DNA from: WLMZ01 sp031367435 | GTDB lineage: Bacteria > Actinomycetota > Acidimicrobiia > Acidimicrobiales > Ilumatobacteraceae | Assembly: GCA_031367435.1 (NCBI GenBank) | Contig: JANLPV010000070.1 | Coordinates: forward strand, 1 to 64,000 | DNA length: 64,000 bases | Reading direction: 5' to 3' | Part shown: piece after piece, positions 42,854 to 50,734 of the stretch | Position numbering within the stretch: position 1 is the first letter of the stretch | Layout: each line of letters begins with the position of its first letter | Notes under the pieces: model-generated | The model's database searches: none | Told to the model about the DNA's origin: nothing | What the model saw: only the letters and a program-made list of their open reading frames with translations | Position numbers and translations under genes: made by a program

Positions 42854-45800
42854 ATGATGAGACGAATGATCAGAGTCCAGTTGGCACTGGCTGGACTACT
42901 TACCTTGGTGGTGGGTGTCGATCAACTGAGAACCACCCCCACGCAGGCCGCAGCGTGCGTACCCGGCACGCTGCCGCTCAAATCCCCTGACTGCGATGCC
43001 ATCTATCCTCACTATTTCGGGCCGTACCCGAACTGGGCCAATAGCCCGCAGGTGCTGTCCAACGCCGTAGTGACCATCACCAACGGCGGCGGCAGCGGAG
43101 CTGCCGCAACGGCCACCGTCGAGCCGAAGACTGGTGCGATCGCCTCAATCACCGTCACCGACCCGGGCAGCGGCTACACGTCGGTGCCCACGGTGACCGT
43201 AACTGCTCCCGGAAGCACCCAGACTGCAGTTGCCACGGCCACCGCGGTTATCTCGCTCGGCGTCATCGAGAGCATCTCGGTCGATGAATCGGGATTCGGT
43301 TTCACTGCGCCAACGGTGACGATCACCGGAGGCACTCCGACTCCGGGCTTCAACGCGACCGCTGTTGCCAGCGGTGGTGTTGACAGAGTCACGGTGTCCA
43401 ACGGTGGCACCGGTTACACGGTGCAGCCAATCGTGAGGTTCGACCTCCCCGACCTGCCAAACGGTACCCGTGCCACCGGCACCGCGACGATGAACGTCAA
43501 TGGCGTCGTCAACGGAGTCGAGGTTGTTGACGGCGGATCCGGTTACACCAGCGCGCCAAACGTGACGATTCTCGACGGCAACCAAACTAACCCGACGGGT
43601 GCCACGGTTGGCGCAACAATTGGCATCTCAAACGTCGACATCACCTCGGGCGGCCAGGGTTACGACGCGTCGCCGACCGTCACCATTTCCGACACCATCG
43701 GCACCCCGGACAAGGGTTCCAGCGCCACGGCCACCATCGCGCGGCGTGGAGCGGTGACGGCAGTCAACGTGACCGCAGCGGGCGCAGGCTATCTGACCCC
43801 CGGCATCAAGAAGTTCGTCGACGCACTTGCCGGCATCGGTGCAACAGCGAAGAACAACCTCGGTCAATACATCCCCCAGGCTGTGCCTGATACGACCACG
43901 TATCCGGGCACCGACTACTACGAGATCGCCGTCGTGCAATATCGCCAGCAGTTCAGTAGCCAGCTCCCCGCATCGCTGCTCCGTGGCTATGTCCAACTGT
44001 CCACCAACGTGGTGCCCGGCGCGCTACTACCGCTGACGAACGCCAACCTTGACCCCAACATTGCGGCGACGCCCATCAAGATCAACAACCAACAGGTCTA
44101 CGGCGTCGACAGCCCTCACTACCTCGGCCCGATCGTGGTCGCCCAGAAGGACAGGCCAGTACGTGTCCTCTTCCGCAACCTGCTGCCGACCGGTGTTGCT
44201 GGCGATCTGTTCCTTCCTGTCGACACAACCCTCATGGGTTCCGGAATGGGCCCGAACATGATCACCCTCGACCCCGTCACCGGAGTGCCGGTCGACACGA
44301 CAGCTGACAACGGCACCGTGCGAGATGAGGTTCGCAACCCGATGTGCGACGCGTCGCCCAAGCCGGTCAACCCTGTTTCCGGCAAGACCGACTGCTACGC
44401 CGAGAACCGTGCAACACTGCATCTCCACGGCGGCATCACCCCATGGATCAGCGACGGCACACCTCACCAGTGGATTACTCCCGCCGGCGACAGCACCGCG
44501 TATCCGAAGGGTGTCAGCGTCTCCAACGTTCCCGACATGCCAGATCCAGGCCCGGGTGCCGAGACCTTCTTCTACACCAACCAGCAGAGCGCTCGACTGA
44601 TGTGGTATCACGATCATGCATGGGGTATCACCCGCCTCAACGTGATGGCCGGCGAAGCCGCCCCATACCTCCTTACAGACGCTACCGAGACGGCGTTGAC
44701 TGCTGCCGGTGGAGCGCTTGCCGGTCTTGGTTATGGCACCCCGCTGGTGATTCAAGATAAGACCTTCGTTCCCAGCGTCGCCGCTATGGCTGCACAAGAC
44801 CCGACTTGGAACTACCTCAAGTGGGGTGGCTACGGCAACCTTTGGGTACCTCATGTGTACATGCCCGCCCAGAACCCCGGTGACCCAACCGGTATGAGCG
44901 CATTCGGTCGTTGGATGTACGGACCATGGTTCTGGCCTCCAGCCAAGGACGTCAAGTACCCACCGATCGCCAACCCGTACTACGACGCGAACTGCGACGC
45001 AAACGTGCAACCGTTCTGCGAACCGCCACTGATTCCGTCGACACCAAACCTGTCGGTCGGCATGGAGGCATTCAACGACACTCCCATCGTGAACGGCACT
45101 GCGTACCCAACGACCACCGTGGACCCCAAGGCCTACCGCTACCGAGTTCTGAACGGATCGAACGACCGGTTCTGGAACCTGTCGTGGTATGTCGCTGATC
45201 CCACCACGGGCACGCTCAGCGAAGTTGCGCTGAAGCCAACCGAAGTTGCCGCAGCGCAGACCGACCCCAACGTGGTGCCGACACCTGACACGACGAAGAG
45301 CCCAGCTGGACCCGACTGGATCCAGATCGGTACTGAAGGCGGATTCCTGCCAACACCCACCGTCGTGCCAGCACATCCCACCACCTGGATCACCGACCCG
45401 ACGCGATTCGACGTCGGCAACGTGGATCTCCATTCGCTGATGCTCGCTCCTGGCGAGCGTGCCGACGTGATCGTCGACTTCTCGCAGTTCCGCGGCAAGA
45501 CGCTGATCTTGTACAACGACGCGCCCGCCGCTTACCCGGCACGCGTCTCGAGCTACGACTATTACACCGGTGGCCCGGATCTGTCCCCCGTCGGTGCACC
45601 CACGACGCTGCCCGGTTACGGCCCCAACACTCGCACGATCATGCAGGTGAAGGTCTCCACCGGTGTTCCCGACGTGCGTTTCGATCGGCCGAACACCACG
45701 AACGACCGTATGGGCGCATTGATGACGGCGTTCGCCCATCACACCGACAACTCGGGTGTCTTCGAGTCCAGCCAGAACCCGATCATTGTCGGCCAGGCCG

Positions 45801-47572
45801 CGTACAACACGGCCTACTTCGCTGCGAATGCTCCAGCGAGCTTCGTCACCACCGGTTGGTGTAACAGCCCAAATTCGGCAACGACCAAGTGCGACGGTTA
45901 CGCGAGGATCCAAGAGCAGACCGAGTTCAAGTTCGACACCCTGTCGGGTAAAAAACTCACCATTCCTGTAGAGGGTAAGGGAATGCACGATGAGATGAAC
46001 TCAGCCAGCTTCGACGAATGGGGACGCATGACCGCGAACCTCGGCCTCGAAGCCCCGGGCGCAACTCCCCTGCTGCAGAACATCATCCTCTATCCGTACG
46101 TCAACCCTGCAACGGAAGTCTTGGATTCATCCAGCGAGCCCTCCAGCCTGAACGTGACAAGGATCGAATCGAATCTGGACGGCACGCAAATCTGGAAGAT
46201 CACCCACAACGGGGTGGATACCCACCCCATTCACTTCCACCTCTATGACGTACAACTCATCAACCGCGTCACGTGGGACGGCATCATCATTCCGCCTGAG
46301 CCAAGCGAACTTGGTTGGAAGGAAACGATCCGGGTCAGCCCACTTGAGGACACCATCGTTGCGGTTCGCCCGATCGTGCCGTCGCTACCGTTTGCGGTAC
46401 CGGACAGCTATCGACCGCTCAACCCAATGATGCCCGTCGGTGCGCGAGGCGACCTGAACGCCACGTTTGGCTACGAAGCCGGGTTCAACAACACCGACAC
46501 CGCCGGTCAGCCGATGACCACTCCGATTGTCAACACTGTCGAGAACTTCGACTGGGAATACGTCTTCCATTGCCACATCCTCAGCCATGAGGAGATGGAC
46601 ATGATGCGTCCAGTCACGGTGTATGTCGCGAGAACCTTGCCGACCGCGCCAGTGCTCAGTCAGGTGCTTTCTACCGCTGGATTCACCTGGACGGATGGCA
46701 CCCCGATCGTTTACACGAACCCGCGTGCCACCGGTCCCGGTCAGACATGGGGTAACCCGACGGCCGAAATCGGATACAAGTTTGAGCGTGCTGAGAAGGT
46801 CGGCAACGTGATCGGTGCCTACTCCACCATCGCCACGGTGCTCGCCAACAAAACGGCCTACACCGACACGACGGCTGGCGCGGGCAAGACCTATCAGTAC
46901 CGGGTGACCGCATACAACGCGGCCGGCGATTCGCGGTCGAACATCGTCTCGGTCACGTACCCTGCGGTAAAGGTCACCTTGTCGGGCACCGTCACCAGCG
47001 CTCCTGGAAGCACGAGCCGTTCATCTGTCACGGTTACCGCGTACACAGCGGCTGGCGTCAACGTCACGTCGAACACCACCAACGGCTCGGGTTTCTACAA
47101 CTTGTCCATGTTGCCCGGTAGCTACAAGCTGTTCCTCGCCCCTCCCGCCACCCCTGCTGGCTTTGCCAACCAGTGGTTCAGAACTGACGGAAACGTCAGT
47201 TCGCAGGCCAGTGCCGAGGTGTTCACCATCACCGCGGACACGACGAAGAACATTACGTTGGCGGGCACACCGAGCTTTGTGCTCAGCGGCAAGATGACGT
47301 TGCTGACCTCCGGCGGCGCAGCAGTCGTTGGCGCGAGAGTGGCTGTCTACAACACCGGCGCAACGTCGGTGAGCTCCGTACTCACCGATAGCAATGGCAA
47401 CTACACCGTCACGCTGCCGGCTGGCACCTTCAAGCTCTACATCAGCCCAAACAGGGCCGGATACCCAAATCAGTGGTGGGGTGCAGCAGCCACCGGAACC
47501 GGATCGATCGGTGCCGCCACGATCATCACCGTGTCGGCCAACAAGACCCAAGACATCCTGGTGCACGTATAA
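42854..47572 (+). CDS. Giant secreted multicopper oxidase with N-terminal repeats and C-terminal beta domains
   Basis: 1572 residues with a signal peptide (to about residue 33). Residues ~70-320 form five or six repeats of about 45 residues ending in GSGYTSAPTVTI. The multicopper oxidase core has the four copper motifs: LHLHGG (~522), WYHDHAWGITR (~586), THPIHFHLYDVQ (~1123) and HCHILSHEEMDMM (~1238). The last holds the type 1 Cys, His at +5 and Met at +10. Residues ~1262-1372 resemble fibronectin III, and ~1374-1572 are two carboxypeptidase-regulatory-like domains. Similar large enzymes include OmpB-type and Mn(II)-oxidising proteins. Substrate (Mn2+, Fe2+, phenolics) is not determined. No membrane anchor or sorting motif is visible. 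Confidence 0.92.
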   Translation: MMRRMIRVQLALAGLLTLVVGVDQLRTTPTQAAACVPGTLPLKSPDCDAIYPHYFGPYPNWANSPQVLSNAVVTITNGGGSGAAATATVEPKTGAIASITVTDPGSGYTSVPTVTVTAPGSTQTAVATATAVISLGVIESISVDESGFGFTAPTVTITGGTPTPGFNATAVASGGVDRVTVSNGGTGYTVQPIVRFDLPDLPNGTRATGTATMNVNGVVNGVEVVDGGSGYTSAPNVTILDGNQTNPTGATVGATIGISNVDITSGGQGYDASPTVTISDTIGTPDKGSSATATIARRGAVTAVNVTAAGAGYLTPGIKKFVDALAGIGATAKNNLGQYIPQAVPDTTTYPGTDYYEIAVVQYRQQFSSQLPASLLRGYVQLSTNVVPGALLPLTNANLDPNIAATPIKINNQQVYGVDSPHYLGPIVVAQKDRPVRVLFRNLLPTGVAGDLFLPVDTTLMGSGMGPNMITLDPVTGVPVDTTADNGTVRDEVRNPMCDASPKPVNPVSGKTDCYAENRATLHLHGGITPWISDGTPHQWITPAGDSTAYPKGVSVSNVPDMPDPGPGAETFFYTNQQSARLMWYHDHAWGITRLNVMAGEAAPYLLTDATETALTAAGGALAGLGYGTPLVIQDKTFVPSVAAMAAQDPTWNYLKWGGYGNLWVPHVYMPAQNPGDPTGMSAFGRWMYGPWFWPPAKDVKYPPIANPYYDANCDANVQPFCEPPLIPSTPNLSVGMEAFNDTPIVNGTAYPTTTVDPKAYRYRVLNGSNDRFWNLSWYVADPTTGTLSEVALKPTEVAAAQTDPNVVPTPDTTKSPAGPDWIQIGTEGGFLPTPTVVPAHPTTWITDPTRFDVGNVDLHSLMLAPGERADVIVDFSQFRGKTLILYNDAPAAYPARVSSYDYYTGGPDLSPVGAPTTLPGYGPNTRTIMQVKVSTGVPDVRFDRPNTTNDRMGALMTAFAHHTDNSGVFESSQNPIIVGQAAYNTAYFAANAPASFVTTGWCNSPNSATTKCDGYARIQEQTEFKFDTLSGKKLTIPVEGKGMHDEMNSASFDEWGRMTANLGLEAPGATPLLQNIILYPYVNPATEVLDSSSEPSSLNVTRIESNLDGTQIWKITHNGVDTHPIHFHLYDVQLINRVTWDGIIIPPEPSELGWKETIRVSPLEDTIVAVRPIVPSLPFAVPDSYRPLNPMMPVGARGDLNATFGYEAGFNNTDTAGQPMTTPIVNTVENFDWEYVFHCHILSHEEMDMMRPVTVYVARTLPTAPVLSQVLSTAGFTWTDGTPIVYTNPRATGPGQTWGNPTAEIGYKFERAEKVGNVIGAYSTIATVLANKTAYTDTTAGAGKTYQYRVTAYNAAGDSRSNIVSVTYPAVKVTLSGTVTSAPGSTSRSSVTVTAYTAAGVNVTSNTTNGSGFYNLSMLPGSYKLFLAPPATPAGFANQWFRTDGNVSSQASAEVFTITADTTKNITLAGTPSFVLSGKMTLLTSGGAAVVGARVAVYNTGATSVSSVLTDSNGNYTVTLPAGTFKLYISPNRAGYPNQWWGAAATGTGSIGAATIITVSANKTQDILVHV

Positions 47573-47595
47573 CCCACTGGTGCACGTATACCCCA
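47558..47595. repeat. Two tandem 19-mers spanning the multicopper oxidase stop
   Basis: CTGGTGCACGTATAACCCA (47558-47576) is followed at once by CTGGTGCACGTATACCCCA (47577-47595), with one mismatch. The first copy contains the last codons and the TAA stop; the mismatch in the second removes the stop. Confidence 0.9.
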
Positions 47596-47626
47596 CTCGC
47601 ACGTTCCGGCGAGTGTGGAAACATCC

Positions 47627-47661
47627 GAGACGGGTCCGGTCAACACGACCAGGCCCGTCTC
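47627..47661 (+). terminator. Hairpin after the multicopper oxidase gene
   Basis: GAGACGGG...CCCGTCTC is a perfect 8-bp stem, with an inner GGTC-aacac-GACC stem. It starts 55 bp past the stop. It lacks a U-tract but separates this gene from the DosR-like box and promoter of the cupredoxin gene. Confidence 0.6.
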
Positions 47662-47732
47662 GCGCGTGTTGCGAATCGTCGTAACTTGGGTACACGGTAC
47701 GGTCAGGGGAGTTCCCTTCTCAAGGCCGACTT

Positions 47733-47776
47733 CGGGACCTTTGGCCCTAGTCGCCCGACGCACCAGCACGGATAAT
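47733..47776 (+). promoter_or_regulatory. DosR-box-like palindrome 3 with -10 of the cupredoxin gene
   Basis: The box CGGGACCTTTGGCCCT lies at 47733-47748 and is the closest of the three to the mycobacterial form (GGGAC-N4-GGCCC). The hexamer GATAAT at 47771-47776 is a good -10. Its end is 35.5 bp from the box centre, as for box 1. Transcription would start about one base before the ATG at 47784, giving a leaderless or nearly leaderless mRNA, and the box would be centred near -42.5. Confidence 0.6.
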
Positions 47777-47783
47777 TGGTCCT

Positions 47784-50225
47784 ATGAATCATTGCGCTCG
47801 CAACAACCCGCGAAAGCGAACCCGCCTTCGATCGTGGGTCGTGTCTTCTTTCGCCCTACTTCTGCTCGCTCCCCTCGCCGCCGTTGGAAACGCCGACGCC
47901 GCAACCTCGGCAACGGTCGTGGTGAATGGTGGGCTCAGTCCCAAGATCCTCACCGTGCAGGTGGGCACCGCGGTGACGTGGACGCTGGCCGATGGCGGCA
48001 AGCACCGCATCAGATCGATATCGGGTCCGACATCGTTTGATTCCGGCGGCCTCGATCCCGGTGCCTCGTTCTCGCTTACCTTCGGCGCGCTCGGAACAGT
48101 GCTGTATCGCGACGAAGAGAACAAAGATGCCGACGCCTACAACGGCCAAGTCATCGTTGTGGCCAGCCTGCCCGCTGGCGGCGGCACAGGCGGCGGTACG
48201 CCCGTTCCGCCGACTCCCACCACGACCACCATCAACCTCGCTGGCCGCGCGTTCACCCCATCATCGATCAGCATCGCCACTGGGTCGACGGTCGTGTGGA
48301 ACAACAACGACAAGGACCCGCACACGGTCACCGACAGGGCTGGTTCATTTGCTAGCGGCACGTTTGGTTCAGGGGCGACCTACCGTCGCACGTTCACTGC
48401 GCCGGGAACATTCCAGTATTTCTGTGAGATCCATCCGAGCATGGTGGGCGTCGTCTCGGTCTCGGACCCAACAACCGGTGGCACGCTTGCACCGCCACCT
48501 CCTCCGCCGGTCACCACCCCTCCACCGCCGCCCATTGCCGTTCCCACGGGAGCTAACAACGTACGCATCATCGACTTTGCGTTTCAGCCGGCCCTCTTGA
48601 CCGTGCCGGCGGGAACAACCGTGGTCTGGTCGAACGCTGGCCAAGCTCGCCACACCGTTGCTGCGGCTGATGGGTCTGTGATCAGCCCCGACATCGCGTC
48701 GGGTGCGTCATACCAGCGCAGTTACACGGTGCCGGGCACCTACTTGTACTACTGCGACATTCACCCAGAAATGAAAGCGACAATCGCCGTCACCGGACCC
48801 GGTGGTGCCCCGGCTCCAGGGGCGCCCGTCAATTTTCCGCCAGCTCCTCTGTCGGGCGACGTTCAAATCGCCGACTTCTCATTCACGCCGAGCACCATCA
48901 CCGTTGCGGTTGGCGGGGCGCTTACCTTCGTGAACGCTGGCACCTCGCGCCACAGTGCAACAGCCACCGACGGTTCTTTTGATACCGGACTCCTCACGCG
49001 TGGAGCCATCTCCACGAAGATCTTCACGACACCGGGCACGTACCCCTACTTCTGCATCATTCATTCGAACATGACTGGCACCGTCTTGGTCACGGGGGCG
49101 AATGGCGAACCACCACCGCCTGCGAAACAACGACCGGTCGTTGCCGCAAGCGCGGGCAGCGTACAGATGATTGATTTCTCATTTGCCCCGACGCAAACCA
49201 CCGTGGCGGCCGGAGGATCGGTTGCGTTCGTGAACAATGGCGTCGCCGCGCACACAGCCACGGCTCGCGACAAGTCATTCGACACCGGCCTTGTGAGCGC
49301 GGGCGCTTCTCGAAGAGTGTCGTTCCCCTCGCCAGGCACGTTCGCGTTCTTCTGCACGATTCATCCGCAGATGACCGGCACAGTGCTGGTCGTTGGTGCC
49401 GATGGTGCTGCCCCGCCACCAGCAGCTGCCGCAGCCGCAGAGGCTGGGCCGCCGCTCACTGCCGACGTGCAGGTGTTCACTGCGTCACTCACGCCAATCA
49501 ATGTTCGTATCGCTGAGGGCGGCACCGTGACGTGGACCGCGATGACGCTGAGTCCGCACATCATCAAGGCCGACGACGACACGTTCGAGGGCGTCGTCAC
49601 CGGATCCAAAACCTTCCGCTTCCAATTCGACGAGCCTGGCACGTATGCCTACCGAGACGTGCTCACCGCCGAGATTCAGGGATCGGTCACCGTCGTTGCC
49701 GACGTTGCCACATTGGCTCCGGGAGCGACCAGCGATGGCAGCAAAGCATCGATTCGTATTGTCGACCTCGATTTCGATCCCCGCGAGGTGACGGTGCGTC
49801 AGCACGCTACCGTCACCTGGACAAACGCTGGGCAAGCGCCACACACCGTCACGGCTCGCGATGGCAGCTTCACGTCTGAGCTCTTGCAACAACGCGATCA
49901 GTACCTGCACGTGTTCGACACGGTCGGCCGCTTCGAGTATTTCTGCACCTTGCATCCACAGATGGTCGCGACGGTCATCGTCACCGATGCGTCCGGCGCG
50001 GCACCACCGGCTGCCTCGCCCGCAGGAACACCCGCAGCGAGTGCTGCGTCAACAGCTTCGAACGGTCGGCCATCGAGTGGAGGCATTGGCGTCCAAGCGA
50101 TCATCGTGATCGTGTTCACCATCATGTTGCTGTCTCTCGGTGCTATCACCCTGCAAAGTGCGAGTGCGCAGATATCCGGGAAAGTGTCCCCGAAGCGGCC
50201 GCGGGTCGTTGCGGCTGAATCGTAA
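47784..50225 (+). CDS. Membrane-anchored protein with seven cupredoxin (plastocyanin-like) domains
   Basis: 813 residues. A signal peptide (~15-40) precedes seven tandem cupredoxin domains at about 41-126, 147-226, 257-337, 358-437, 458-538, 559-638 and 654-733, joined by Pro/Ala/Gly-rich linkers. Domains 2, 3, 4, 5 and 7 keep the type 1 copper ligands: an N-terminal His (PHTVT, RHTVA, RHSAT, AHTAT, PHTVT) and the loop FCxIHPxM or a close variant. Domains 1 and 6 end in YRDEENKD and YRDVLTAE and lack the Cys-His-Met loop. A C-terminal transmembrane helix (~771-791) and short basic tail anchor it. It could be a multi-centre electron wire or copper store paired with the adjacent oxidase; this is inferred. 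Confidence 0.92.
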   Translation: MNHCARNNPRKRTRLRSWVVSSFALLLLAPLAAVGNADAATSATVVVNGGLSPKILTVQVGTAVTWTLADGGKHRIRSISGPTSFDSGGLDPGASFSLTFGALGTVLYRDEENKDADAYNGQVIVVASLPAGGGTGGGTPVPPTPTTTTINLAGRAFTPSSISIATGSTVVWNNNDKDPHTVTDRAGSFASGTFGSGATYRRTFTAPGTFQYFCEIHPSMVGVVSVSDPTTGGTLAPPPPPPVTTPPPPPIAVPTGANNVRIIDFAFQPALLTVPAGTTVVWSNAGQARHTVAAADGSVISPDIASGASYQRSYTVPGTYLYYCDIHPEMKATIAVTGPGGAPAPGAPVNFPPAPLSGDVQIADFSFTPSTITVAVGGALTFVNAGTSRHSATATDGSFDTGLLTRGAISTKIFTTPGTYPYFCIIHSNMTGTVLVTGANGEPPPPAKQRPVVAASAGSVQMIDFSFAPTQTTVAAGGSVAFVNNGVAAHTATARDKSFDTGLVSAGASRRVSFPSPGTFAFFCTIHPQMTGTVLVVGADGAAPPPAAAAAAEAGPPLTADVQVFTASLTPINVRIAEGGTVTWTAMTLSPHIIKADDDTFEGVVTGSKTFRFQFDEPGTYAYRDVLTAEIQGSVTVVADVATLAPGATSDGSKASIRIVDLDFDPREVTVRQHATVTWTNAGQAPHTVTARDGSFTSELLQQRDQYLHVFDTVGRFEYFCTLHPQMVATVIVTDASGAAPPAASPAGTPAASAASTASNGRPSSGGIGVQAIIVIVFTIMLLSLGAITLQSASAQISGKVSPKRPRVVAAES

Positions 50226-50256
50226 CAAGCTCGTCTGATTCGCCGGGGTGCCGTAC

Positions 50257-50287
50257 CCAGGCGGCCCCCTCATGGGGCCACGCCTGG
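50257..50287 (+). terminator. Strong hairpin after the cupredoxin gene
   Basis: CCAGGCG-GCCCC, loop CTCAT, GGGGC-CA-CGCCTGG forms a stem of about 12 pairs, 31 bp past the stop. There is no U-run. Its position fits a terminator. Confidence 0.6.
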
Positions 50288-50380
50288 CAGTACTGTCCGT
50301 AGCGATGCGCCGCACAGATCGACTCGTTGGTGGTGGTCTCGTGGCGGCGACGCTGACCTGTTCGTGGACTATCGCCGCGA

Positions 50381-50698
50381 TTGCTTGCGCTCAGCACAGT
50401 GGTGGCTGCTGCGCTGCTCGTCGAATGGATCCCCGCCACAGAGATCGATGGCGGTCTGGAGTGGAACGGTGCTCATTGCAGCGTCCCGAACAGCACAGCG
50501 ACTCCGGCCATCATCGACCCGCTGATTGCATGGTGGACATCGGTCACTGGAATGACGCGCATTCGCGTCGTTGTTACTGCGTCGCCTATCAAATCGAACA
50601 TCGGCTACGAGATTCGAACGGTGCTATGGAAGCCGCTGCTGTTCTTCGGCAACGCGACGCTGCATGGGTATCAGATGATGTCAGCAACCTGCCCGTAG
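50381..50698 (+). CDS. Small hypothetical protein, possibly frameshifted at its 5' end
   Basis: A frame of 105 residues with coding-like GC-rich third positions. It begins with a hydrophobic stretch (LALSTVVAAALLVEW) and ends ATLHGYQMMSATCP; starts at TTG 50381 or GTG 50399 are possible. In the neighbouring frame, from ATG at 50305, lies MRRTDRLVGGGLVAATLTCSW, which reads like the start of a signal peptide or helix. One base change near 50380 would join them into a ~130-residue exported protein. The rest of the 50226-50734 gap contains only the hairpin. No family is recognised. Confidence 0.35.
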   Translation: MLALSTVVAAALLVEWIPATEIDGGLEWNGAHCSVPNSTATPAIIDPLIAWWTSVTGMTRIRVVVTASPIKSNIGYEIRTVLWKPLLFFGNATLHGYQMMSATCP

Positions 50699-50734
50699 AG
50701 CATCGCCGGTCGGACCGAACGCGTTGCTTCCGTA

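Noticed and set aside
44027..45988. 653-residue open frame on the minus strand inside the multicopper oxidase gene
   Set aside because: The plus strand carries all copper motifs in frame. The antisense frame is Arg/Gly/Val-rich without any domain, as expected for a shadow in GC-rich DNA.
48226..49984. Cupredoxin region considered as a DNA-level tandem repeat
   Set aside because: The domains are similar in protein motif but too diverged at the DNA level to be a recent tandem repeat.
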